64,000 nucleotides of DNA from Hymenobacter sp. YIM 151500-1 (GTDB lineage: Bacteria; Bacteroidota; Bacteroidia; Cytophagales; Hymenobacteraceae), in contig NZ_CP110139.1 of NCBI RefSeq assembly GCF_025979885.1, positions 2,108,001 to 2,172,000 on the forward strand, written 5' to 3'. The notes beneath the pieces are model-generated. The model worked only from the letters and a program-made list of their open reading frames with translations, did not search any database and had not been told where the DNA came from. The position numbers were made by a program, and so were the translations under genes. Shown one piece after another: positions 26,728 to 35,417 of the stretch; position 1 is the first letter of the stretch, and the number at the start of each line of letters is the position of its first letter.

Positions 26728-27750
26728 GGAGAAAGTGAGGTGAGGAAAAAATGAGGCTAGGGAGAGAGTAAGTGATACGCGTAATGCACTTTTCGCTGCC
26801 GGCTTCAGCTGCCAGTATTTTGCATCTGCTCAGCCTAATAATCAGCTATTTGCAGCAAAAGCACCTCCCGGCAGCATTGGGGCCGGCCAACTCACCGGCT
26901 GCTCTGGTAAAACCAACTGGCTTTCCTGTAAGCCGCGGGATGATGCACTATCAGCTGCATGACGCGCTACGAACTGAACCTGGCCGCCGCGGTGGTGCTC
27001 CGACGCGCAGAATAAAGTAGGTTGCCGCCCGGGTCAGAGCAGTGCTGGCCGCTGAACAGAATGGCGAGTGGCAACCTACCGGCGCTGCACTCCGGGCCCC
27101 GGCCGGAGCAGCTGGCCGAAACGTGTGAAACGACTTTCGGCTGGCTAGCAGTCCACTCCAGCCGCCGGCGTACCGACGCCGGGACAACACGTGCTACAAC
27201 ATCCATGCTGTACGGCAGCAAAGTGGAGAAGAGCAGCGGCGAGGGTGGACAAACGGTTCACGGCGTTGTTGTTTTTATATGGTCAGAACGTAACTGTGCT
27301 GACCTTCGGTTGGGCACCGTTGCGGAGTTTCCGCGGGTTGCCGGCGTTTCGCAGAGCCTGTCTCTCCACGCCTCTGTATAAAAACAATCCTTCAGTGGAA
27401 TAAAGAATTGGTGCCTTAAAGGTACAAGCGTGCTTTTTACTTATGCAAGCTTTTACCGGCAGTGCTTTTAAGCGTCCAGTACACAGTACACAAGGCCAAG
27501 CCCAGCCGCAGTGCCTAGCACCGGACGCCGTGGGCCCCGAACCGCCGCACTTGCGCCGCGGGGCGTGCTGCCTATATTTGCCGCCCTGCCAGACCTGCCA
27601 GCGGCCAGCCGGCCGGCGTTACCCTCCCTCCTGCTCCTGGTTCGCTGTGAAACCTGCCGACAGCGGCCGGTGTGGGGCCTTGCAACCACATAGTTCGGCG
27701 CAGAAGCCGCGGCGGGCGGCGCTTGTTTTTCGATGCTTTAGCCCTTGTGC
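26728..27750. other. Divergent intergenic region without a convincing gene
   Basis: About 1 kb separates the minus-strand ATP-grasp gene from the plus-strand permease gene. Frames here (for example 27022-27381 and 27443-27754) lack recognisable domains or a normal protein composition. It should carry divergent promoters and perhaps a regulatory RNA. I see no tRNA or repeat. Confidence 0.5.
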
Positions 27751-29091
27751 ATGACTTCTCCCCTTGTGGCGGCCGAGCGGCCGGAGCTGGTCCGCGGCAT
27801 CCGCCGCTGGGATTTGGTGGCCCTTATCATCAATATCACCATTGGGGCGGGTATTTTGGGGCTGCCGGCTAAGATTTACGCGCTGGTGGGCACCTACAGC
27901 CTGGTGGCTTATGCGGCCAGCGCGGCCTTGGTCACACTCATCATTCTGTGCTTTGCCGAAGTCAGCAGCCGCTTCAGTGGGGCCGGCGGGCCCTACCTGT
28001 ACGCCCGCGAAGCCTTTGGGCCGCTGGTGGGCTTTGAAGTGGGCTGGCTGCTGTGGCTTTCCCGCCTGGCCAGCTTCGCCGCCCTCTGCAACCTGTTTGT
28101 CGAGTACGCCACCTACTTCTGGCCGGCCGTAGGCGCTGGCGCCGGCCGCGCTGCCCTCATGGCCGGGCTCATTGCGGCCCTGACGCTGGTAAACCTGGTG
28201 GGCGTGCGCACGGCGGCGCTGGTCAACAACTTGTTCACGGTCAGCAAGCTGCTGATGCTGGTTTTGTTTACAGGTGTGGGGCTGTTTTTTGTCGATTGGC
28301 GGGCGTTTTCGTTTGCCAGTCCGCCGCCGGTGGCCAGCTTCTCCAGCGCCGTGCTGCTGCTCATCTTCACCTTCTCGGGCTTCGATGTGGCCGCCATTCC
28401 GGCCGGCGAAATTCAGCAGCCCCAGCGCAACGTGCCCTTTGCCCTGTTCACGGCCATTGCCACGGTGGCGGGGCTGTTTTTGCTGGTGCAGGTGGTGTGC
28501 ATTGGCACGCTGCCCGGCCTGGCCACGGCCGAGCGGCCCCTGGCCAGCGCCACCCAGCAGTTTCTGGGTCCGGCCGGGGCGGCAGCAGTAGCGGCAGCCG
28601 CCATCCTCACGATACTGGGCACGCTCAACGCCCTCATGCTCGCCGGGCCGCGGCTGCTGTTTGCCTTGGCCGAGCAAGGGCAGATTCCGGCGGTGTTTGG
28701 GGCCACGCACCCGCGGTTTCGCACGCCCCATGTGGCCCTGCTGGTGTCGGCGGGGCTGAAGCTGGCCCTGGCTATTTCGGGCACGTTTATTTACGCCCTC
28801 ACCCTGAGCACCATTATCCGCCTGCTGTATTTCGCCCTGACTTGCGCGGCGCTGCCGGTGCTGCGCCGCCGCTTCCCGGCCCGGCCGGCGCCGTTTCGGG
28901 TGGCGGGCGGGGGCGCGGTGGCGGCCGTGTGCGTGGGCCTGTGCGGCTGGCTGCTGCTGAGCAGCCAGGGCACCGAGGTGCGCGACGTGGCCGTGGCCAC
29001 CGTAGTGGGACTGGTGCTGTACGCCGTGGGCGCGCGGGGCCGGCGGCCGTGGCCGTCGTCAGCCGGTACTACCGATATTCGCCGTTCTTAA
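27751..29091 (+). CDS. APC-family amino-acid permease
   Basis: The ATG at 27751 is chosen over the TTG at 27745; it gives 446 residues. About 12 hydrophobic helices span the protein. The first has the APC signature I-N-I-T-I-G-A-G-I-L-G-L-P, with the unwound G-A-G that binds the substrate amino group. G-G-P-Y-L-Y-A-R-E-A-F-G and F-S-G-F-D-V-A-A-I-P follow as expected in helices 3 and 6. The family imports amino acids or polyamines by proton or sodium coupling, or exchanges them. It is 40 bp upstream of an LLM oxidoreductase gene in the same direction, so the two are probably co-transcribed. The permease likely imports the substrate of that enzyme or of the divergent ATP-grasp ligase. Confidence 0.93.
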   Translation: MTSPLVAAERPELVRGIRRWDLVALIINITIGAGILGLPAKIYALVGTYSLVAYAASAALVTLIILCFAEVSSRFSGAGGPYLYAREAFGPLVGFEVGWLLWLSRLASFAALCNLFVEYATYFWPAVGAGAGRAALMAGLIAALTLVNLVGVRTAALVNNLFTVSKLLMLVLFTGVGLFFVDWRAFSFASPPPVASFSSAVLLLIFTFSGFDVAAIPAGEIQQPQRNVPFALFTAIATVAGLFLLVQVVCIGTLPGLATAERPLASATQQFLGPAGAAAVAAAAILTILGTLNALMLAGPRLLFALAEQGQIPAVFGATHPRFRTPHVALLVSAGLKLALAISGTFIYALTLSTIIRLLYFALTCAALPVLRRRFPARPAPFRVAGGGAVAAVCVGLCGWLLLSSQGTEVRDVAVATVVGLVLYAVGARGRRPWPSSAGTTDIRRS

Positions 29092-29131
29092 CCGCTCTTA
29101 ACCGCCGGGCGCGTGCGACGCGCCCCTACTT

Positions 29132-30301
<1,170 letters not shown>

Positions 30302-30350
30302 GCTATTAGAGGCAGCTTACGCAAACGCCAGCCCGGTATCGTTAACAGCC

Positions 30351-30449
30351 TCTTAGCAGCCGCTAGCCGCGGCAAAAAGTCCGGCCCCGATTCTATTTGT
30401 CAGATAGAGTCGGGGCCGGACTTTTTGCCGCGGCTAGCGGCTGCTAAGA
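30351..30449. terminator. Bidirectional terminator with 45-bp arms
   Basis: The arms 30351-30395 and 30405-30449 pair over 45 bp with a single mismatch (a G-T wobble) around a 9-base loop. Inside are AAAAAGTCCGGCCCCGA and its complement ending CTTTTT, a classical intrinsic terminator readable in both directions. It sits between the convergent genes ending at 30301 and 30455. The arm length is unusual. Confidence 0.88.
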
Positions 30450-30454
30450 AGCTG

Positions 30455-31162
30455 CTATTCCTGCTTGTCGGCTAGGCGTTGCAGCTCCTGGTAGGTTTTC
30501 TGCGAGAGTTTATACTGGCGCTCCACGGCCTGGCGCATGGCGCCGGTAAGGGTGTGGTCGTCGAGGGCTTCCTCGTAGGCTTTCAGCGCCCACTCTTCGC
30601 CGTAGATGTTGGAGCCCAGAATGGCTTTTTCGTCGCGGCCCGTAATGGCGGCTTTGGCGTCCATCCAGCCGCGGTAGAACTTGCCTTTGAGCGTGGTACT
30701 GGTTTGCCGGTCGCCGCCCTGCTGGCGCAGGTAGTCATTCAGCTCGTTGGCAAACCGCTGGCTCTGGCTGACGAGCTGCTTGTAGTAGCCGCTCAGCTGC
30801 GGGTCCTTGCTTTCCTCCACGGCCCGCTGGTAGCCCTCAATCCGGTCGTTGACGAAGTACAGCAGCTCATTCAGGGTGCTGGCCTGATCTTGTTTTTTCT
30901 GGGTGCCGGAGCCCTTGCCCTGGCTGGTCAGGTAGAGTGCCCCCAGGGCCAGCAGCGCGCCGCCCACTACTTTCTGGGTGGTGCTGAGTTTGTTGAAGCG
31001 GGTCAGGGCCTGATTGCCCACGTTTTTCAGGGCCGGCGAAGCCTGGTTGAGCAAGTCGTTCAGGGAGCCCTGGTTAAGCCACTGCTGGGCCTGGCTGAGC
31101 AGGTCGTTGCCCGATTGCGAAGTGGAGTTGGAAGACTGCGGCTGATTCTGCGGCTGGTTCAT
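30455..31162 (-). CDS. PA2169-family (DUF2383) four-helix-bundle protein
   Basis: The ATG at 31162 gives 235 residues; M-N-Q-P-Q begins a Q/N/S-rich disordered stretch. A hydrophobic segment at about 65-83 (V-V-G-G-A-L-L-A-L-G-A-L-Y) looks like a membrane helix. Residues 95-230 match the DUF2383/PA2169 helical bundle: L-N-E-L-L-Y-F-V-N-D-R-I-E-G-Y-Q-R-A-V-E-E-S, then the G-R-D-E-K-A-I-L region and E-E-W-A-L-K-A-Y. The family is ferritin-like in fold and linked to stress, with no proven activity. Upstream starts at 31204 or 31222 are possible. It is transcribed away from the polyamine genes, with about 200 bp between, which may hold divergent promoters. Confidence 0.82.
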   Translation of the reverse strand: MNQPQNQPQSSNSTSQSGNDLLSQAQQWLNQGSLNDLLNQASPALKNVGNQALTRFNKLSTTQKVVGGALLALGALYLTSQGKGSGTQKKQDQASTLNELLYFVNDRIEGYQRAVEESKDPQLSGYYKQLVSQSQRFANELNDYLRQQGGDRQTSTTLKGKFYRGWMDAKAAITGRDEKAILGSNIYGEEWALKAYEEALDDHTLTGAMRQAVERQYKLSQKTYQELQRLADKQE

Positions 31163-31365
31163 CACGAAAAGGAAGAAATGAAAGAATGAAATCTGGTTAG
31201 TCATACGCCAAAACGGGCCCACACGTTAGGTTGAGCTTGCCAAATCACCTAGCCTGCTGACGTAGGAGTGGTGGTGCCCTGCTCAGCCGGACTTGGGCAA
31301 CTGCTGTCGGCTGCGTAAGTTTGGCGCCGGCCGCGGCCTCCCGACTAATCCTTGTTTGCCTAGTG

Positions 31366-31719
31366 ACTTATCCGTACGCTCCGGGCCTGCACATCCTGGC
31401 GACCTTCGCGGCCCCGCCCGCCGCGCTGACCGATGCCGCCGCGTGTGAGGCATTCTTTACCCAGCTGATTCAAGACTTACAGCTCACGGCCGTGGGCGCC
31501 GCCTACCACGCCTTCCCCGAAGGCGGCTTCACGGCGGTGGTGGCCCTCACCGAGTCGCACCTGAGCATCCATACCTGGCCCGAGCACGGCCTGGCTACCT
31601 TCGACGTGTTCCTGTCGAACTTCCGGCGCGACAACGCCGACCGGGCCCGGCAGCTGTACCAGGCTACGCTGGCTTTTTTCGGGGGCCAGGAGCAGTCCAG
31701 AACGGAGGTGCGCCGATGA
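31366..31719 (+). CDS. speD: S-adenosylmethionine decarboxylase proenzyme homologue (SpeD)
   Basis: The family makes decarboxylated AdoMet for spermidine synthesis and self-cleaves to form a pyruvoyl group. A GTG at 31366 gives 117 residues and puts the processing serine at S64, one residue from the canonical S63, which favours this start over the TTG at 31321. The cleavage motif E-S-H-L-S-I-H-T-W-P-E is intact (S64, H69). The usual catalytic cysteine (Cys83 of the Thermotoga-type enzyme) is replaced: D-V-F-L-S-N has S84. Some SpeD homologues are known to have become ornithine or arginine decarboxylases, so the substrate is open. The stop overlaps the next ATG by four bases (ATGA), showing translational coupling to the DUF4178 gene. 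Confidence 0.88.
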   Translation, partial: TYPYAPGLHILATFAAPPAALTDAAACEAFFTQLIQDLQLTAVGAAYHAFPEGGFTAVVALTESHLSIHTWPEHGLATFDVFLSNFRRDNADRARQLYQATLAFFGGQEQSRTEVRR

Positions 31720-33068
31720 GCCAGGCCGCCACTCACCCTGCCCTGCCGGCTGCCCCGGCCCAGGTGCCGTGCCCGGAGTGCCAGCAGGTGCTGCCCGTGT
31801 ACGATGCCCTGCACAGCACCCACTTCGGCTGCCCGCACTGCGGCGCCTTTTTCGAGCAGGAAGACAATACGAAGCCCCAAATCCTGCGCAAGTATGAGGA
31901 ACTGCCGCCGCAGCAGCTGGCCCTGCCCCTGGGCGCCACCGGCACCCTGCGCGGGGCGGCCTACCAGGTGGTGGGCTACACCCTGCGCCAAGAAGCCCAA
32001 AGCAAAGCCCGCTGGGAGGAATATCAGCTCTGGCAGCCCGGCACTGATGCCTACCATCAACTGGCGTTGTACCAAGGCCATTGGATTCTGATTGAGCCCA
32101 CCCCGGAGCAGCCCAAAGTGGGCCGGCCCAAGGGCAACTGCCAGCTGGCGGAGTCGACGCTCGGCACGTTTGCCCTCTACAACCGCTATTCCCCGCGCAT
32201 CATCTGCGCCCAGGGCGAGTTCGACTGGGACATTACCGAAGACGAACACCTGACCGTTTCGGAGTTTATCAACCCGCCCCTGCTGCTGGCGCGGGAGAGG
32301 CGCGGCACAAACGGGCGCGCGGCCTGGTACCTGGGCCGCCACGTGGAGCCCAAAGAAATAGCCGCCGCCTTCGGAGTGGCCGCCGAGCAGCTGCCCTGGC
32401 CCAACGACGTGGGCGCCGTGCAGCCCCCGCCGCACCAGGATAAGTGGCCCGTGCTGCGGGCGTTGTGCCTGTGGCTGTGCTTGGCGGTGGTGGTTACGCA
32501 CCTGGCCCTCATGGCCTGGGGTAATCAAACCGTGCTCGACCAGGAATTTACCAGCGCCCCGGCTGCGCCGCCAACGACTATTACGTTTGGCAGCGCCGAC
32601 CGGCCCGTGGTCGTGTCGCCCTCGTTTACGGTGCCCGGCAACGGAGCCCTCAGCATTGACCTGTGGGCCGACGTGAACAACGACTGGGTGGAGCTGCCTT
32701 TCACGGTGGTGAACGAGCAAACCGGACAGTTTTTTGAAGTGACGCGCGGCATGGAGTACTACTCTGGCGTAGAGGGCGGCGAAAGCTGGAGCGAGGGCAG
32801 CAAAGACGCCGACGCCCTGCTCAACAGCGTGCCCGCCGGCCGCTACCACCTCAACTTCTACCCCGCCGCCAGCGACGCCAACGCAACTCCCATCCGCTTC
32901 CGGGCCACGGTTATGGCGCAGGCTTCCTTTGGCTCCAACGCCGTGCTGGCCCTGCTGCTGCTGCTGCTCTACCCCGGCATTCTGTGGTGGCGCCGCGCCG
33001 CCCACGAGCAAGGCCGCTGGGAACAAAGTGACTACTCGTCCACGCCCCAGACTCCTTCCCAATCCTAA
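31716..33068 (+). CDS. DUF4178 membrane protein with N-terminal zinc ribbon
   Basis: The 450-residue protein has an N-terminal C-P-E-C ... C-P-H-C zinc ribbon (C19, C22, C39, C42). A DUF4178 domain follows at about 70-190 (L-R-G-A-A-Y-Q-V-V-G-Y with a later W-E-E-Y-Q-L-W). A first membrane helix lies at about 250-272, then an extracytoplasmic beta-rich domain (about 285-405), and a last helix (about 412-430, A-L-L-L-L-L-L-Y-P). DUF4178 proteins often occur with DUF350 proteins, polyamine enzymes and ATP-grasp ligases in bacteria. Their function is unknown, and membrane stress or lipid/peptide modification has been proposed. It starts within the speD stop codon and is followed 20 bp later by the small membrane protein, so all are probably one operon. 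Confidence 0.88.
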   Translation: MSQAATHPALPAAPAQVPCPECQQVLPVYDALHSTHFGCPHCGAFFEQEDNTKPQILRKYEELPPQQLALPLGATGTLRGAAYQVVGYTLRQEAQSKARWEEYQLWQPGTDAYHQLALYQGHWILIEPTPEQPKVGRPKGNCQLAESTLGTFALYNRYSPRIICAQGEFDWDITEDEHLTVSEFINPPLLLARERRGTNGRAAWYLGRHVEPKEIAAAFGVAAEQLPWPNDVGAVQPPPHQDKWPVLRALCLWLCLAVVVTHLALMAWGNQTVLDQEFTSAPAAPPTTITFGSADRPVVVSPSFTVPGNGALSIDLWADVNNDWVELPFTVVNEQTGQFFEVTRGMEYYSGVEGGESWSEGSKDADALLNSVPAGRYHLNFYPAASDANATPIRFRATVMAQASFGSNAVLALLLLLLYPGILWWRRAAHEQGRWEQSDYSSTPQTPSQS

Positions 33069-33088
33069 CTCCGATACTTGCTCTGCTG

Positions 33089-33283
33089 ATGAACTGGCTC
33101 CGCAACCTCTGGAAAGTCCGCTTCTACGCTGCCTTCGCCCTGCTCACGTACGGCGGCTTTGTGTGGGCGGGCCTCAGCGGCAACCGCTGGCTCGGCTCCG
33201 ACGACGAAAACCAGGAAAACCTGAACGGCTCCAGCGGCCACGCCCGCAGCTCCGGCGGCCGGGCCACCTACTTTCATAAATAG
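33089..33283 (+). CDS. Small single-helix membrane protein, function unknown
   Basis: A 64-residue frame with ATG at 33089, 20 bp after the DUF4178 stop. A basic start (M-N-W-L-R-N-L-W-K-V-R) precedes one hydrophobic helix (about 12-30, A-A-F-A-L-L-T-Y-G-G-F-V-W-A), then a polar tail rich in D, E, N and S. Codon use resembles that of its neighbours. Its position inside the polyamine/DUF350 run suggests it is an accessory subunit. I do not recognise a family. Confidence 0.68.
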   Translation: MNWLRNLWKVRFYAAFALLTYGGFVWAGLSGNRWLGSDDENQENLNGSSGHARSSGGRATYFHK

Positions 33284-33400
33284 TGAAATGGAGAGGTGGT
33301 CAGCTAATGAGTTGAGACTCAATTCTTCTCATTTACACCACTTTTCACCACGCCACCCGAACCGCAAGCTCACCGCCTTACCACCTCACCATCTCTTCGC

Positions 33401-33616
33401 ATGGAATACCTCAACTTCAAGCTCATTGCCGCTTCGGTTATTTATTCGGTTATCGGCATTGCTATTCTGTTCATCAGCTTTTTCATCTTCGAGAAGCTGA
33501 CCCCGCGCACCCTGTGGCGCGAGATTATGGAAGAGCACAACAACGCCCTGGCCATTGTGGCAGCGGCATTTATTGTGGCCATAGCCATGATTATCAGCTC
33601 GGCCATACATGGATAA
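33401..33616 (+). CDS. DUF350 (YjfL-like) membrane protein, single repeat
   Basis: The 71-residue protein has two hydrophobic helices: V-I-Y-S-V-I-G-I-A-I-L-F-I-S at about 13-30, and A-I-V-A-A-A-F-I-V-A-I-A-M-I at about 51-66. The conserved E-E-H-N-N-A-L-A segment between them is the DUF350 signature. Many DUF350 proteins (E. coli YjfL) contain two such repeats in about 130 residues; this one holds a single unit and may dimerise. The last codons overlap the start of the aminopropyltransferase-like gene by 8 bases, so the two are translationally coupled. DUF350 proteins co-occur with polyamine, DUF4178 and ATP-grasp genes; the biochemical role is unknown. Confidence 0.9.
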   Translation: MEYLNFKLIAASVIYSVIGIAILFISFFIFEKLTPRTLWREIMEEHNNALAIVAAAFIVAIAMIISSAIHG

Positions 33617-35174
33617 AGTGCCCGTGCGCCGGGCGCGGCGGGCAGTTACGGCGGGGGCTTCGGCCACGGCGCAGCCGGCCTTGCTGCTGGGGTCGGTGTT
33701 CGTCATTGCCACCTGCGGGCTGGTGTACGAGCTGATTGCCGGCACGCTGGCCTCCTACCTGCTCGGCGACTCCGTAACGCAGTTTTCGACCATCATCGGG
33801 GTGTACCTGTTTTCGATGGGCGTGGGCTCCTGGCTGTCGCGCTACCTCGATGGGTCTTTGCTGCGGTGGTTTATCCGGCTCGAAATTCTGGTGGGCTTGG
33901 TCGGCGGCTTCTCGGCTCCGCTGCTGTTCGTGCTGTTTGAGTACGTCACCTCGTTCCGGCTGATTCTGTACGCGCTGGTGGGGCTGACGGGCGTGCTGGT
34001 GGGGCTGGAAATTCCGCTGCTGATGCGCATTCTGGAAAACCGCTTCGAGTTCAAGGAGCTGGTATCCAAGGTGTTTACCTTCGACTACATCGGGGCCCTG
34101 CTGGCCTCGCTCATCTTCCCGCTGGTGCTGGTGCCCCAGCTGGGCCTGATTCGGACGTCCCTGCTGTTTGGGGCCCTGAACGTGGTGGTGGCCGGCGTGG
34201 CCCTGTACCGGTTTGCCGAAACCCGCCCGTTCCGGCGCAGCATGACCCTGACGCTAGCCGGGGCGCTGGTGGCCCTGGCCGCGGGCTTCGCCTACGCCGA
34301 GACCATTCAGACCTACACCGAAGGACTGGCCTTTCAGGACCGGGTGATTTACAGCAAAAGCACAGCGTATCAGCGCATTGTGCTGACTAAAAACCAGCGG
34401 GAGCTGCGCCTGTTTCTCAACGGCAACCTGCAATTCAGCTCCCACGACGAGTACCGCTACCACGAGGCCCTGGTGCACCCGGCCATGCAGGCCCTGCCCC
34501 AGGCCCGGCAGGTGCTGGTGCTGGGCGGCGGCGACGGACTGGCCGTGCGGGAGCTGCTGAAGTATCCGCAGCTGCGCCGCATCCGCCTCGTGGACCTCGA
34601 CGCGGGCATGACCCAGCTGTTTCAGCGCAACAGTCTGCTACTGAGTCTCAACCAGCGGGCCTTGCTCCACCCCAAGGTGCAAGTCATCAACGGCGACGCC
34701 TACCAGTGGGTGCGCCAGGACACGGCCCGCTACAGCTGCATTGTGGTAGACTTCCCGGACCCCGGCAACTACTCCATCGGCAAGCTCTACTCGGTGGCGT
34801 TTTACCGGGAGCTGGCGCGGCGCCTGGCGCCCGGCGGCTGGCTGGTAGTGCAGAGCACTTCGCCCTACGTGGCGCGCCGCTCGTTCTGGTGCGTGGTGCA
34901 CACGCTGCGCGCCGCCGGCCTCACCACCCTGCCCTACCACTGCTACGTGCCTTCGTTTGGGGAGTGGGGCTTTGTGCTGGCGGGCCGCAACGCCCACTGG
35001 CGCCCCGACGCCGGCCCCCTGCCCGCCGGCCTGCGCTTCGTGACGCCCGCCACCCTGCGCGACATGCGCTACTTCCCGCCCGACATGAGCGAAGTCCCCA
35101 CCGGTATCAACCAGCTCAACAACCAAGCCCTGGTGCGTTACTTTGAAGAAGACTGGGGCCCGTATGTGCAGTGA
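33609..35174 (+). CDS. Membrane-anchored spermidine-synthase-like aminopropyltransferase
   Basis: The 521-residue fusion has about seven membrane helices in residues 22-235, beginning L-L-L-G-S-V-F-V-I-A-T-C-G-L-V-Y-E-L. A soluble SpeE-fold domain follows (about 240-500). The nucleotide/AdoMet motif G-G-G-D-G lies at 306-310, with the acidic residue of V-D-L-D-A-G after it. The D-F-P-D-P-G motif (V-V-D-F-P-D-P) supplies the usual catalytic acids. Spermidine-synthase family enzymes transfer an aminopropyl group from decarboxylated AdoMet to an amine. The membrane fusion implies activity on or near the membrane, perhaps on a membrane-bound acceptor. The gene overlaps the DUF350 gene by 8 bases. 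SpeD is encoded 2 kb upstream in the same run and may provide its donor, if it still makes decarboxylated AdoMet. Confidence 0.92.
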   Translation: MDKVPVRRARRAVTAGASATAQPALLLGSVFVIATCGLVYELIAGTLASYLLGDSVTQFSTIIGVYLFSMGVGSWLSRYLDGSLLRWFIRLEILVGLVGGFSAPLLFVLFEYVTSFRLILYALVGLTGVLVGLEIPLLMRILENRFEFKELVSKVFTFDYIGALLASLIFPLVLVPQLGLIRTSLLFGALNVVVAGVALYRFAETRPFRRSMTLTLAGALVALAAGFAYAETIQTYTEGLAFQDRVIYSKSTAYQRIVLTKNQRELRLFLNGNLQFSSHDEYRYHEALVHPAMQALPQARQVLVLGGGDGLAVRELLKYPQLRRIRLVDLDAGMTQLFQRNSLLLSLNQRALLHPKVQVINGDAYQWVRQDTARYSCIVVDFPDPGNYSIGKLYSVAFYRELARRLAPGGWLVVQSTSPYVARRSFWCVVHTLRAAGLTTLPYHCYVPSFGEWGFVLAGRNAHWRPDAGPLPAGLRFVTPATLRDMRYFPPDMSEVPTGINQLNNQALVRYFEEDWGPYVQ

Positions 35175-35216
35175 GGTGACAGGTAACAGGTGACAGGTGA
35201 CAGGTGACAGGTGACA
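35175..35216 (+). repeat. Tandem heptamer array GGTGACA, six units
   Basis: Six consecutive GGTGACA units (one GGTAACA) start at the base after the aminopropyltransferase stop codon. The complementary array lies at 35350-35405, so the two arrays flank REP-like copy 2 as inverted arms. Confidence 0.9.
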
Positions 35217-35225
35217 AGTAAGAAA

Positions 35226-35339
35226 GAACGTCATGCTGAGCTTGCCGAAGCATCTCTCCCGGAGGTAATTCCAATCGTGCGGACGGAGCGGGAGAGATGC
35301 TTCGACTGCGGCTGCGCCTGCGCTCAGCATGACCGTTCT
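35226..35339. repeat. REP-like palindromic repeat, copy 2
   Basis: Nearly the same arms as at 25605-25716: GTCATGCTGAGCTTGCCGAA on the left and CAGCATGACCGTTCT on the right, with AGCATCTCTCCC / GGGAGAGATGCT inside. The spacer between the inner arms differs between copies. Confidence 0.88.
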
Positions 35340-35349
35340 ACTTGCCACC

Positions 35350-35405
35350 TGTCACCTGTCACTTGTCACCTCTCACCTGTCACTTGTCCCCTGTCCCCTG
35401 TCACC
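35350..35405 (-). repeat. Tandem heptamer array TGTCACC, eight units
   Basis: Eight units of TGTCACC type (variants TGTCACT, TCTCACC and TGTCCCC) stand in the opposite orientation to the array at 35175-35216. The array ends 13 bases before the Tat-protein start codon, so it may affect translation initiation. Confidence 0.88.
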
Positions 35406-35417
35406 TCCTCACCACTT

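Noticed and set aside
26728..27750. Small genes in the divergent spacer (frames at 27022-27381 and 27443-27754)
   Set aside because: No domain, no conserved composition and no supporting start context; both are likely chance frames.
35175..35405. Possible CRISPR array
   Set aside because: The units are 7 bp and directly abutting, with no spacers; the two arrays are inverted and no cas gene is nearby.
35211..35417. N-terminal extension of the Tat oxidoreductase
   Set aside because: It would translate the REP-like repeat and heptamer array and hide the twin-arginine signal.
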